Numbered from the stretch's first letter, positions 1-8,301 are shown. The stretch: DNA of 28,514 nt from DASRZM01 sp035686365 (GCA_035686365.1 DASRZM010000008.1:1-28514), one strand, 5' to 3'. A program made the numbers and translations. Notes: generated by a model not told the origin, from the sequence alone.

Positions 1-1
1 A

Positions 2-2878
2 GCGCTTGCGCTCGATGCCGGGCGCGGGCAGGTGTTCCTGGGCGGAACCTTCACCGCGGTCGACGGCAGTGCGCGCGACCGGGCCGCCAAGGTCGATGCC
101 GACGACGGCATCCTGGTGGCCGGCTGGATTCCCGGCTACCACGGCGCCGACACGGTCATCGCGATGGCCTTCGATGCGGTCGCGGACGATCTGTACGTCG
201 GCGGCGTGCTGAAGATGACCGTCGGCGCCGGCGGCCACCACCGCGCGATCGGTCGCCTGGCCGGCGACACCGGTGCGCGCGACACCGGCTGGAGCGCGCG
301 GGTCCACCCGATGGGTGGGGCCCAGGTCTGGGCGATCGCCGTGGACGCGACGCACGTCTACTTCGGCGGCCAGTTCCGGCGCGTACTGACCTCCACACGC
401 AACAACATCGCCCGCGTCGCCAAGAGCAACGGAGCGCTGGATAACGGCTGGAACCCGAACGCCGGCGGCCCGGTACGCGCGCTGGCGCAGGACGGGACCG
501 GACTGCTGGTCGGCGGGGAGTTCTCGCAGATCGGTGGCGGCGCCAAGCTGCGGCTGGCGCGCCTGGACGCGACCGGCGCCGCCGACGCGGCGTTCTCCGC
601 CGACGCCGACCGCGTGGTGCGCACGATCGTGCCGGCGGGAACCGACGCGGTGATCGGCGGCGCGTTCCGCTTCCTCGGCGGCGATGCCGAGGAGGGCATC
701 GCCCGCATCGCCGCGGCCACGGGCGCACGGGACGCCGGCTTCGACGGTACGGCCGGCGGCCCGGGCAAGGTCAACGCCTTTGCCTTCGATGCATCCGGCG
801 GCGTGATCGCCGGCGGCGAGTTCGACTTCGTCGAGCAGGCCGGCGACGCGACGGTCTACTCGCGCGCGAACATGCTGCGCCTGAATCCTGATTTTTCGCT
901 GGACACCGGCTGGGCCGCGGATGTCTCCGGCGACGTGCAGGGGCTGACGATCAGCGGTACCGTGCTGTTCATCGGCGGCAGTTTCGTGCAGGTGACCAAT
1001 CCCGCCGGCGGTGCGGCGACAGCACGCATGCGACTGGCGAGCTATAACATCTCCGGCGCCACGCCCACCCTGTTGGCGTGGGCACCGGCGGCCGATGGCG
1101 AAGTCCGCGAGCTTCTCGCCGACGCCGACGGGATCTATGCCTCGGGCCTGTTCTCCACGCTGGCCGGCGCCGCGCGTGCGTTCGTGGGCCGGCTGGACCC
1201 GGTGACCGGGGCCGCACACACGTGGGCTCCGAACCCGGACGGACCGGTGCATGCGATCCATCCGCTCGGCCCGGAGGTCTACCTGGGCGGAGATTTCAGT
1301 ACCGCCGGTGGCGCCACGCGCGCCAACCTGGCACTGGTCGACGACACGGCCGGCACCGATACCGGCGTGCTCTCGGCCGATTCGGACAACGTGATCCGCG
1401 CCTTCGCCTTCGACGGCAGCCTGCTGTACCTGGGCGGCGACTTCAGCATGGTCCAGGGCGTGGCGCACATTGGCGCCGCCCGGCTCGACACCGGAACCTC
1501 GACCGTGGACGCCGACTGGGATCCGACGATCCCCGGTTCGGTGCACTCGCTGGCGCTGGACGGCGTCAACGGCTGGATCTACTTCGGCGGCTCGTTCGCG
1601 ACCGCCGGCGGCGTCGCCCATCCGAACCTGGCGCGTGCCAGCACGGCCGATGCCGAGGGTGGCGTCGACCCGGCCTGGCGGCCGGGCAGCAATGGGCCGG
1701 TGGTGCAGATCGCCGGACTGGCGACCAGCGACGTGCTGGTCGGCGGCGACTTCTCCAGCGTGACCAACCTGCCACGTGGCGGCCTGGCGCGCATCGGGCC
1801 CGACGGCAGCGACCTGACCGCGATCGCGATCGACTCGATCGTGCCCTCGCCCTCGGTCGCCGGCCAGACCTGGACGGTGTCCTTCACCGTCAGCAACACC
1901 AGCGGCGGCGGTACGCCGACCGGCAGCGTGACGGTCACGACCGATTTTGCCGAAGCCTGCGGACCGGTCGTGCTCGACGGCGCCGGGCAGGGCAGCTGCC
2001 AGATCACCTCCACGGGCGCCGGCGACCGTATCGTCTCGGCCAGCTACACCGCCGACGATCCGGCCCTGATGGACAGCGACACCACGGCTGCACACACGGT
2101 GAACCAGGCCGCGACCACGCTGTCGCTGTCCGGTGACCCGACCATCATCGTGGAGGGCGACACTGTCACCTTTACGTGGTCGGTCACCGTCGTCGCGCCC
2201 GGCGCAGGGGTTCCGACCGGGACGGTCACCGTCAGCGAGATCGGCGGACTGATGTGCTCGGCCAGCGTGGCCGCCGGAACCTGCGACATCGCCATCGCCC
2301 CTGCCGGCAACTACGATTTCAACGGCAGCTACTCCGGCGACGCGGACTTCCTGGGCGACGATGACGGGCCGGTCCAGGTCGACGTGCAGTCGGGCGGCCC
2401 GCTGACCACCGACATCTCCGTGCGCCACCAGATCGTGGCCAGCGGCATCCTGTCGGATGGTAGCGGCGACCTGGTCGACTACGAGCTGGAGGTGACCAAC
2501 AACGGTCCCTCCGCCGACGGCGCGGTCGATGTCGACATGCTGATGCCGCCGGAGTTCAACGACATCGCCTGGACCTGTGCCGGCAGCGGCGGCGGCACCT
2601 GCAGTGCGCCTTCGGGCAGCGGAGACATCGCGATCAGCGCAAGCCTGCCCGTGGGCGGCAGCATCCTGATCGAGCTGGCGGTGCGGATCGTGGATCCGAA
2701 CGACAACGGCGTGGAGACGACGGCCTCGGCCGACCCGACCACGGCCACGGAGCTGGATCCGTCCGACAACAGCGCCACGACCTTCTATCGCAGCTGCAGC
2801 ACCTCGGAAATCGTCGGCGACCGGCCGCTGCCTGAACACGTGTGCGGCTTCCGGGACGGCTTCGAGGATCGCGACTGA
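2..2878 (+). CDS. Secreted delta-60/DUF5122-repeat protein with Ig-like and DUF11 domains (5' partial)
   Basis: The frame is open through the left edge of the window, so the N-terminus and any signal peptide are missing. At least 958 residues are present. The first ~590 residues hold about twelve repeats, each with a core like LYLGGDF, VYFGGQF or LLVGGEF followed by 'GG..R..LARLD..TG..D..W.P...G.V..L'. This matches the delta-60/DUF5122 repeat, which is thought to form beta-propellers. Two Ig-like domains follow (about residues 590-690 and 690-790), each with the 'PTGSVTV/PTGTVTV' strand of bacterial Big_3-type domains. A DUF11-type module comes next (about 790-925, with 'YELEVTNNGPSADGAV'). 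The extreme C-terminus has two Cys and ends GFRDGFEDRD. The architecture is that of an exported, probably surface or secreted protein; the substrate or partner is unknown. The only in-window start-like codon (GTG at 32) is internal to a repeat and is not the true start. Confidence 0.85.
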   Translation, partial: ALALDAGRGQVFLGGTFTAVDGSARDRAAKVDADDGILVAGWIPGYHGADTVIAMAFDAVADDLYVGGVLKMTVGAGGHHRAIGRLAGDTGARDTGWSARVHPMGGAQVWAIAVDATHVYFGGQFRRVLTSTRNNIARVAKSNGALDNGWNPNAGGPVRALAQDGTGLLVGGEFSQIGGGAKLRLARLDATGAADAAFSADADRVVRTIVPAGTDAVIGGAFRFLGGDAEEGIARIAAATGARDAGFDGTAGGPGKVNAFAFDASGGVIAGGEFDFVEQAGDATVYSRANMLRLNPDFSLDTGWAADVSGDVQGLTISGTVLFIGGSFVQVTNPAGGAATARMRLASYNISGATPTLLAWAPAADGEVRELLADADGIYASGLFSTLAGAARAFVGRLDPVTGAAHTWAPNPDGPVHAIHPLGPEVYLGGDFSTAGGATRANLALVDDTAGTDTGVLSADSDNVIRAFAFDGSLLYLGGDFSMVQGVAHIGAARLDTGTSTVDADWDPTIPGSVHSLALDGVNGWIYFGGSFATAGGVAHPNLARASTADAEGGVDPAWRPGSNGPVVQIAGLATSDVLVGGDFSSVTNLPRGGLARIGPDGSDLTAIAIDSIVPSPSVAGQTWTVSFTVSNTSGGGTPTGSVTVTTDFAEACGPVVLDGAGQGSCQITSTGAGDRIVSASYTADDPALMDSDTTAAHTVNQAATTLSLSGDPTIIVEGDTVTFTWSVTVVAPGAGVPTGTVTVSEIGGLMCSASVAAGTCDIAIAPAGNYDFNGSYSGDADFLGDDDGPVQVDVQSGGPLTTDISVRHQIVASGILSDGSGDLVDYELEVTNNGPSADGAVDVDMLMPPEFNDIAWTCAGSGGGTCSAPSGSGDIAISASLPVGGSILIELAVRIVDPNDNGVETTASADPTTATELDPSDNSATTFYRSCSTSEIVGDRPLPEHVCGFRDGFEDRD

Positions 2879-2883
2879 GGGAG

Positions 2884-3052
2884 CCTCTGGACCGACCCGT
2901 TCAGAGCTTCGCGCGCCAGAGAAGGCGCGCCCCCGGGTCAGGCACGCAAGTGCCTGATCCGGAGAGTTCGGGCAAGTCCGGCAGGGACCTTTCCGGACCT
3001 CGCCGGGGATTGATCGGGCACTATGCAAGGCTCCGGCCGGTTCACCGGCCGG
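2884..3052 (+). repeat. Multi-hairpin intergenic repeat, diverged copy A
   Basis: This gap between two same-strand genes carries the same ordered set of hairpins as the copies at 3981 and 16176, but with diverged sequence. SL1 at 2884-2907 is imperfect. SL2 is GCGCGCC (2911-2917) with GGCGCGC (2924-2930). SL3 is TCAGGCAC-gcaa-GTGCCTGA (2938-2957). SL4 is GTCCGG (2976-2981) with CCGGAC (2993-2998). A further near-perfect hairpin, CCGGCCGGT-tc-ACCGGCCGG, lies at 3033-3052. SL3 differs from the other copies by a paired change (A-T replaced by G-C) that leaves the stem intact. There is no U-tract, so it is not a standard intrinsic terminator, although it follows a stop codon directly. Confidence 0.7.
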
Positions 3053-3115
3053 ACCCTTGGCAAGCCGGGGAAATCGGCGGAAACTTTCACGGCTCCTAGA
3101 CATCTAAGGCCACTG

Positions 3116-3973
3116 ATGTCCTCTTGCCCTGCCCGCGTTGCCTGCGCGCTGCTGCTGATCGCCACGCCGGTCGCCGCGGGCGAGCTGTACCGTTGCAACG
3201 GACCCGGCGGCAGCACCGCCTACACCAGCAGCAGCGAGGGCTACCAGGGCTGCAAGCTCATCGACCGCTTTGCCGATGCTCCAGCGCCCGCACCGGCGGC
3301 GGCCGGCAGCGCACCGGCCAGGACCGTGGAGTTCCGCACCGGACGCGGCGATGCCGCGCCATCGGCGCCGCCGGCTGCGCGCACCGCCAAGGTCACCCGC
3401 GGTGCCGTGTACCGCTACGAGAACGACGGGGTGGTGCATTACACCAACCGCAAGCCCGCGCGCGGCAACGTCAAAGTTCTGTTCAGCTACATCGAAACCT
3501 GCTACGCCTGCGCGGCGCTGCCGGGGCTGGACTGGAACGCCGTGGCATTGAACACCGCCGCTTTCACCCGCGAGATCTCCGACAGCGCACGCGCGCACGG
3601 CGTCGAGGAGGCGCTGGTCCGCGCAATCATCCACGCCGAGAGCGCGTTCAAAGCCAATGCCGTCTCGCGCGTGGGCGCCCAGGGCCTGATGCAGCTGATG
3701 CCGGACACGGCCCGGCGCTTCGGAGTCGCCGACTCGTTCGCGGCGGCGCAGAACATCGGCGGCGGTACGCAGTACCTGGCCTGGCTGCTGAAGCGCTACG
3801 GGGGCGACACCCGCCTGGCCGCGGCCGCCTACAACGCCGGCGAGGGCGCCGTCGACAAGTACGCCGGCGTCCCGCCGTACGAGGAGACGCAGCGCTTCGT
3901 CGAGCGCGTGGGCATCCTGCACCAGCGCTACCAGACGGCGACGCCGGTCAGCGTGGCCGCCGGCAGTCCATAG
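3116..3973 (+). CDS. Secreted lytic transglycosylase (SLT domain, GH23)
   Basis: The 285-residue product is predicted to cleave peptidoglycan glycan strands in the periplasm. Residues 1-21 form a short signal peptide (…LLLIATPVAA-GELYRC). Two stretches resembling DUF4124 modules follow: 'GELYRCNGPGGSTAYTS' and 'GAVYRYENDGVVHYTNR'. The SLT domain occupies roughly residues 150-280. It has the catalytic Glu at about residue 175 in IIHAESAF, then SRVGAQGLMQLMPDTA and the downstream AAAYNAGEGAV. These are the standard signatures of family 1 lytic transglycosylases. ATG at 3116 was chosen because it begins the signal peptide and has TAAGG about 7 bases upstream. The same frame is open back to 3023, but that part lies in repeat DNA. 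The gene is flanked on both sides by multi-hairpin repeats. Confidence 0.9.
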   Translation: MSSCPARVACALLLIATPVAAGELYRCNGPGGSTAYTSSSEGYQGCKLIDRFADAPAPAPAAAGSAPARTVEFRTGRGDAAPSAPPAARTAKVTRGAVYRYENDGVVHYTNRKPARGNVKVLFSYIETCYACAALPGLDWNAVALNTAAFTREISDSARAHGVEEALVRAIIHAESAFKANAVSRVGAQGLMQLMPDTARRFGVADSFAAAQNIGGGTQYLAWLLKRYGGDTRLAAAAYNAGEGAVDKYAGVPPYEETQRFVERVGILHQRYQTATPVSVAAGSP

Positions 3974-3980
3974 GCCAAGG

Positions 3981-4132
3981 GGACCTCTGAACAAGTTCAG
4001 AGGTTCGCGCGCCATGGATGGCGCGCTCGCGGATCAAGCACGCGAGTGCTTGACCCAGCGGAGCCGAGTCCGGACATGTGCCGGACTCGACGAGTCTGAA
4101 CAGGTCCAGGATGGACTTGATCAGACCTTTCC
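3981..4132 (+). repeat. Multi-hairpin intergenic repeat, copy B (five stem-loops)
   Basis: This ~150-bp element fills the convergent gap between the transglycosylase and the DegS-like protease. Five hairpins follow each other. SL1 is CCTCTGAAC-aa-GTTCAGAGG (3984-4003). SL2 is GCGCGCCAT-gg-ATGGCGCGC (4007-4026). SL3 is TCAAGCAC-gcga-GTGCTTGA (4034-4053). SL4 is CGAGTCCGG-acatgtg-CCGGACTCG (4065-4089). SL5 is TCTGAACA...GTCC-aggat-GGAC...TGATCAGA (about 4094-4125), with one mismatched pair. By eye it is about 93% identical to the copy at 16176, with most differences in loops, at paired positions or between stems. It may serve as a bidirectional transcription end here. Confidence 0.85.
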
Positions 4133-4184
4133 AAGGTCCGGGGCAGTCCCGCGCGAGACGGCGCGGAGCAGACGCGGTGCGCTG

Positions 4185-5354
4185 TCAGCCCAGGCCCTGC
4201 GGCTGCGGGCGCTGGCCGAGCGTGAGTTCGGCCTGAAATGGCAGCCCGGAGCGCAGCCCGGCCACCTGGACGGTGGCGCCGGGCTGCAGGCCGGCTTCAC
4301 GGTCGCGCAGGTCGTACTGGTCGGCGATCGCCACCCCGTCGACTTCCAGCAGCACGTCGCCGGGCCGCAGGCCTGCGCGGTCGGCGGGCCCGCCCTGGTA
4401 GACGCTGGTCAGCGCCACACCGCGCGGCGCATTGGGCGCCAGCGCGCCGGGCATCGTGGGTGCGTCGCCGTACTCGGCGCCGATCCAGCCGCGCACCACC
4501 ACGCCGTGTTCGACGATCTCGCGCAGCACACGTTCGGCCGTCGCGACCGGAATCGCGAAGCTGATGCCTTCGGCATCCGGCAACAGCCGGGAGAGCACCG
4601 CGGTATTGATCCCCACCAGCTGGCCCCGCGCGTTGACCAGTGCGCCGCCGGAATTGCCGCGGTTGATCGCGGCATCGGTCTGGATGAAATCCTCGTAAGT
4701 GCTCAGGTTGAGCTGGTTGCGGCCCAGCCCCGAGACGATGCCCTGGGTCACGGTCTGGCCGATCCCGAACGGATTGCCGATCGCCAGCACCACATCGCCC
4801 ACGGTGAGCGGGACCTCCGGCTCCAGCGCCAGGGCCGGCAGCGAGGCGCCTTCGATCCTGAGCACGGCCAGGTCGGTGTCGCGGTCGGTGCCGACCACGC
4901 GGGCGCGCGTGACCCGGCCATCGTGCAGGGCGACCAGGATCTCCTCGGCACCGGCGATGACGTGGTGATTGGTCAGTACGTAACCATCCGGTGCGACGAT
5001 GACACCGGAGCCCTGTGCCCGCTCCAGGCGCCGCTGCGGCTGCCCCAGCGTGATCCCGGTGAAGCGCTGCAGGGTCGGATTCGGGACCAGCCGCAAGGTC
5101 CGCTGGGTGACGATCTTGTCGGCATAGATGCTGACCACGGCGGGGGCGGCCTGGGCGACGGCATCGGCATACGAGACCGGGCCCGTCCAGCCGGCCTCGG
5201 CCGCCACTGCCGCCGGGGCGTCGGCAAGGCCGATCCGGCCGCGCACGGAGGCACCCAGGCCGGGGTAGAACTGGGTGAGCACGAACGCCGCCGCCAGGCC
5301 GACGACGGCGGCCTGGAGCAGGAAGCCCAGCGAGCGCAGCAGGATCTCGGGCAC
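4185..5354 (-). CDS. degS: DegS/AlgW-type membrane-anchored serine protease (trypsin-like + one PDZ)
   Basis: With the GTG start at 5354 the product is 389 residues. It begins with a membrane anchor (residues ~5-30, LLRSLGFLLQAAVVGLAAAF). The trypsin-like domain runs from about 60 to 275 and the single PDZ domain from about 285 to 380. The catalytic triad is visible: His131 in TNHHVI, Asp161 in RDTDLAVL and Ser235 in NRGNSGGAL. One PDZ domain plus an N-terminal anchor fits DegS/AlgW, the periplasmic protease that cleaves the anti-sigma factor in the sigma-E/AlgU envelope-stress pathway; DegP/DegQ usually have two PDZ domains. The frame stays open to an ATG at 5441, which would add 29 residues, but that start would overlap the putative petA -10 box and lengthen the cytoplasmic tail. 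No sigma-E or anti-sigma gene is in the window, so the substrate assignment is inferred from the family. Confidence 0.87.
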   Translation of the reverse strand: MPEILLRSLGFLLQAAVVGLAAAFVLTQFYPGLGASVRGRIGLADAPAAVAAEAGWTGPVSYADAVAQAAPAVVSIYADKIVTQRTLRLVPNPTLQRFTGITLGQPQRRLERAQGSGVIVAPDGYVLTNHHVIAGAEEILVALHDGRVTRARVVGTDRDTDLAVLRIEGASLPALALEPEVPLTVGDVVLAIGNPFGIGQTVTQGIVSGLGRNQLNLSTYEDFIQTDAAINRGNSGGALVNARGQLVGINTAVLSRLLPDAEGISFAIPVATAERVLREIVEHGVVVRGWIGAEYGDAPTMPGALAPNAPRGVALTSVYQGGPADRAGLRPGDVLLEVDGVAIADQYDLRDREAGLQPGATVQVAGLRSGLPFQAELTLGQRPQPQGLG

Positions 5355-5417
5355 GACGGCAGCGGCCTGCGAAGGTCGAAACAGGCCGCGAATTGTCGCA
5401 CAGGCCGGTCGCCGCCG

Positions 5418-5447
5418 TTGTCCGTGGCGTTGTGCTTCCATTAAACT
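5418..5447 (+). promoter_or_regulatory. Putative sigma70 promoter for petABC
   Basis: TTGTCC (5418-5423) and TAAACT (5442-5447) are separated by 18 bases, giving a start near 5454 and an untranslated leader of about 75 bases before petA. The match is moderate. It lies in the divergent gap with the DegS-like gene. Confidence 0.35.
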
Positions 5448-5527
5448 AGCGCGCTTTGCGGGCGCCGGTGGATGGCGGCGCGCCACACACCGACCCTGTC
5501 CCAATCGCTGGATCCCGGAGTGCCCGG

Positions 5528-6133
5528 ATGGCCGACCAGAGCGTCAACCCTGGCCGCCGACGTTTCCTGACCGCCACCACCGCCGTGGTCGGTGGCGCCG
5601 GAGCGGTCGTTGCGGCAGTTCCCTTCATCAAGGCATGGAGGCCGAGCGCCCGGGCGAAGGTCGCAGGCGCGCCGGTGGAGGTCGACATCTCCAGGATCGA
5701 CAACGAACCGGGCATGCGCCTGATCGTGCAGTGGCGCGGCCAGCCCGTCTGGATCCTGCGCCGCAATGCCGAGCAGGTGGCGGCGCTGCCCTCGCAGAAC
5801 GACCGCCTGCGCGATCCCGACTCGGAAAATCCCGACCAGCAGCCGGAGTACGCGGCCAACCCGTACCGCTCGATCAGGCCCGAACTGCTGGTCCTGGTGG
5901 GCACCTGCACGCACCTGGGCTGCTCGCCGCTGTTCCGCCCCGAGATCCAGCCGCAGCCGTTCGACGAGGAGTGGAGAGGCGGTTTCTACTGCCCCTGCCA
6001 CAACTCGCGTTTCGACATGGCCGGCCGGGTCTATTCGGGCGTGCCGGCGCCGACCAACCTGAAGGTGCCTCCGTACCGCTTCGTTGACGACAACCGCATC
6101 GTGATCGGCGTCGATGCCGAGGGAGCGGCGTGA
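5528..6133 (+). CDS. petA: Ubiquinol-cytochrome c reductase iron-sulfur (Rieske) subunit
   Basis: This is the 201-residue Rieske subunit of the cytochrome bc1 complex, which passes one electron from ubiquinol to cytochrome c1 at the periplasmic face. A twin-arginine-type N-terminus (PGRRRFLT) precedes the single hydrophobic anchor (about residues 14-36). The [2Fe-2S] motifs are CTHLGC (Cys127, His129, Cys132) and CPCH (Cys155, Cys157, His158); Cys132 and Cys157 would form the usual disulfide. ATG at 5528 is preceded by CCCGGAG-type Shine-Dalgarno sequence and starts directly before the Tat motif. The frame is open to 5456 but without family similarity. The stop overlaps the petB start (TGATG), so the genes are translationally coupled. 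Confidence 0.97.
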   Translation: MADQSVNPGRRRFLTATTAVVGGAGAVVAAVPFIKAWRPSARAKVAGAPVEVDISRIDNEPGMRLIVQWRGQPVWILRRNAEQVAALPSQNDRLRDPDSENPDQQPEYAANPYRSIRPELLVLVGTCTHLGCSPLFRPEIQPQPFDEEWRGGFYCPCHNSRFDMAGRVYSGVPAPTNLKVPPYRFVDDNRIVIGVDAEGAA

Positions 6134-7377
6134 TGGCCAACGCGATCACCCGGACCTGGAACACGGTCTCCGATTGGGTCAATGCGCGCGCGCCGGGCAT
6201 GCAGGTGGCGTACCGCAAGCACATGACCGAGTACTACGCGCCGAAGAACTTCAACATCTGGTACTACTTCGGCTCGCTGGCGATCCTCGTGCTCGTCAAC
6301 CAGATCGTCACCGGCATCTGGCTGACCATGTTCTACAAGCCCTCGGCCGCGGAGGCATTCGCCTCGGTCGAGTACATCATGCGCGATGTCGAGTGGGGCT
6401 GGCTGATCCGCTACATGCACTCCACCGGCGCCTCGGCGTTCTTCATCGTCGTCTACCTGCACATGTTCCGGGGCCTCATCTACGGCTCCCACCAGAAGCC
6501 GCGGGAGCTGGTGTGGATCATCGGAATGTTCCTGTTCCTGACCCTGATGGCCGAGGCCTTCATGGGCTACATCCTGCCCTGGGGCCAGATGAGCTACTGG
6601 GGCGCGCAGGTCATCATCAACCTGTTCGGCGCGATCCCGTATATCGGCGAGGGTCTGACCGAATGGATCCGCGGGGACTACCTGGTTTCCGATGCCACAC
6701 TCACCCGTTTCTTCGCGCTGCACGTGGTCGCGCTGCCGCTGGTGATCCTGCTGCTGGTGGTCCTGCACCTGGGCGCGCTGCACGAGGTCGGCTCCAACAA
6801 TCCCGAAGGCATCGACATCAAGAAGCACAAGGGACCCGACGGCAGGCCGCTGGACGGCATCCCGTTCCATCCCTACTACACGGTCAAGGACATCTTCGGC
6901 GCGGGCTTCTTCCTGCTGGTGATGGCCTTCATCATCTTCTTCGAGCCCACCCTGGGCGGCCTGTTCCTGGAACACGACAACTTCACTCCGGCCAACCAGC
7001 TGGTGACGCCCGAGCACATCAAGCCGGTGTGGTACTTCACGCCGTACTACGCGATCCTGCGCGCGATCCCGGACAAGCTGATGGGCGTGATCGCGATGGG
7101 CGCCTCGGTGCTGATCCTGTTCTTCGTGCCATGGCTGGACCGCAGTCCCGTGCGCTCGCTGCGCTACCGCGGCTGGATCTCCTGGACCATGGTGTCGCTG
7201 TTCGTGGTCGCGTTCGTCGTGCTGGGCTGGCTGGGCATGCAGCCGGGCAGCACCGCGCAGACCTGGATGGCGCGCGTGCTGACCTTGTTCTATTTCGCCT
7301 TCTTCGCCACGATGCCGTTGTGGACGAGCCGGGATTCGACCAGGCCGGTGCCGGACCGGGTGACCACGCATGACTAA
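6133..7377 (+). CDS. petB: Cytochrome b subunit of the bc1 complex
   Basis: The 414-residue product is the membrane core of the bc1 complex, carrying both b hemes and the quinone sites. Eight or more hydrophobic segments are evident. Candidate heme ligands are the paired His96/His110 (HSTGASAFF…YLHMF) and His197/His212 (ALHVVALPL…VLHLGALHE). The Qo-site region ILPWGQMSYWGAQV is intact, and a PEW-like position reads TPEHIKPVWYFTPYYAILR. The length and C-terminal extension are normal for a proteobacterial full-length cytochrome b. It overlaps petA by one base at its start and petC by eight bases at its end. A GTG three bases upstream is an alternative start. Confidence 0.97.
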   Translation: MANAITRTWNTVSDWVNARAPGMQVAYRKHMTEYYAPKNFNIWYYFGSLAILVLVNQIVTGIWLTMFYKPSAAEAFASVEYIMRDVEWGWLIRYMHSTGASAFFIVVYLHMFRGLIYGSHQKPRELVWIIGMFLFLTLMAEAFMGYILPWGQMSYWGAQVIINLFGAIPYIGEGLTEWIRGDYLVSDATLTRFFALHVVALPLVILLLVVLHLGALHEVGSNNPEGIDIKKHKGPDGRPLDGIPFHPYYTVKDIFGAGFFLLVMAFIIFFEPTLGGLFLEHDNFTPANQLVTPEHIKPVWYFTPYYAILRAIPDKLMGVIAMGASVLILFFVPWLDRSPVRSLRYRGWISWTMVSLFVVAFVVLGWLGMQPGSTAQTWMARVLTLFYFAFFATMPLWTSRDSTRPVPDRVTTHD

Positions 7378-8086
7378 GCGACTGATCGGACTCATCCTGG
7401 CCACCGCGCCCGCGCTGGCCATCGCCGCCGGAGGCGGAGACCTCGAAGCGGCCCAGGTCAGGATCGGCGACCGCGCCTCGCTGCAGCGCGGCGCCACGCT
7501 GTTCGTCAACTACTGCCTGGGTTGCCATTCGCTGGACTACCTGCGCTATTCGCGCGTGGCCGAGGATCTGGGCCTGAGCGAGGAGCAGGTCACCCAGAAC
7601 CTGAACTTCGGCGAGGCCCGGTTCGGTGAGCCGATGGGCAACGCCATGGACCGCGACGATGGCACCGCCTGGTTCGGTGCGCCGCCGCCGGACCTGTCAG
7701 TGGTCTCGCGGGTGCGCGGTTCCGACTGGATCTTCAGCTACCTCAAGGGTTTCTACATCGACGAGAGCCGGCCGATGGGCTGGAACAACACGGTATTCCC
7801 CAGTGCCAGCATGCCGCACGTGCTGTGGGAGCTGCAGGGGGTCCAGCACGCGGTCGAGCAAGGCACGGCCGGCGGGCCGCCACGCCTGGCGCTTGTCCGG
7901 CCCGGCCGCCTGGGCCCGGCACAGTACGACCAGGTGGCGCGCGACATCGCCGCCTTCCTCCAGTACGCCGGCGAGCCTGCCGTGCTCGAGCGCCGGTCCG
8001 TCGGCGTGTGGGTGATGCTGTTCCTGGCCGTGTTCACCTTCCTGGCCTGGCTGCTCAAGAAGGAGTACTGGCGGGACGTCCACTGA
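7370..8086 (+). CDS. petC: Cytochrome c1 subunit of the bc1 complex
   Basis: This 238-residue periplasmic, membrane-anchored c-type cytochrome accepts electrons from the Rieske protein. It has a signal peptide (about residues 1-20), then the covalent heme site CLGCH (Cys49, Cys52, His53). Further on is the segment ASMPHVLWELQG, whose Met is the likely sixth heme ligand. A C-terminal anchor (VWVMLFLAVFTFLAWLL) is followed by the positive tail KKEYWRDVH. Its ATG lies inside the petB 3' end, which completes a tightly coupled petABC operon. A short GC-rich hairpin follows the stop codon. Confidence 0.97.
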   Translation: MTKRLIGLILATAPALAIAAGGGDLEAAQVRIGDRASLQRGATLFVNYCLGCHSLDYLRYSRVAEDLGLSEEQVTQNLNFGEARFGEPMGNAMDRDDGTAWFGAPPPDLSVVSRVRGSDWIFSYLKGFYIDESRPMGWNNTVFPSASMPHVLWELQGVQHAVEQGTAGGPPRLALVRPGRLGPAQYDQVARDIAAFLQYAGEPAVLERRSVGVWVMLFLAVFTFLAWLLKKEYWRDVH

Positions 8087-8103
8087 GGCCCCTGGACGGG
8101 GCC
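8087..8103 (+). terminator. Short GC hairpin after petC
   Basis: GGCCCC-tggac-GGGGCC sits immediately after the petC stop codon. There is no run of T after it, so its role as a terminator is uncertain. The rest of the gap to sspA (8104-8301) holds the sspA promoter candidate and no gene. Confidence 0.3.
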
Positions 8104-8243
8104 CGGCGGCGGCGCAGCGCAGGCTCTAGAATCGCCTTTCCAATCAACCGTATAAGTCATGGTCCTGCCGACTGCGGCGGTATCCACGACAGGGCGTCGC
8201 GACTGGGTCTGGGCGCCTGTGCAGGATCGGTGCGGCGCCGGCG

Positions 8244-8271
8244 TTGGCAGCGCCAGCGCGAACGGTATGAT
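8244..8271 (+). promoter_or_regulatory. Putative sigma70 promoter for sspAB
   Basis: TTGGCA (8244-8249) and TATGAT (8266-8271) are separated by 16 bases, with five of six consensus matches in each box. Transcription would start near 8278, giving a leader of about 24 bases that contains the strong Shine-Dalgarno GGGGAGAG before sspA. This is one of the clearest promoter candidates in the window. Confidence 0.5.
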
Positions 8272-8301
8272 GGCCGGGCCGGGGGGCAGGGGAGAGAACC
8301 G

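Noticed and set aside
156..728. An Arg-rich minus-strand open frame in the delta-60 gene
   Set aside because: It is antisense to clear GGxF repeats, and the Arg/Pro-rich composition is a frame artefact of high GC.
2884..3052. Hairpin array as a CRISPR array
   Set aside because: There are no regularly spaced identical direct repeats with unique spacers. The palindromes differ from each other and form one composite unit.
4014..5444. A 476-codon open frame on the plus strand starting in the multi-hairpin repeat
   Set aside because: It is antisense to the DegS-like protease, whose catalytic motifs are intact. The first 40 codons merely translate the repeat, and the same N-terminus appears at 16209 from the other copy.
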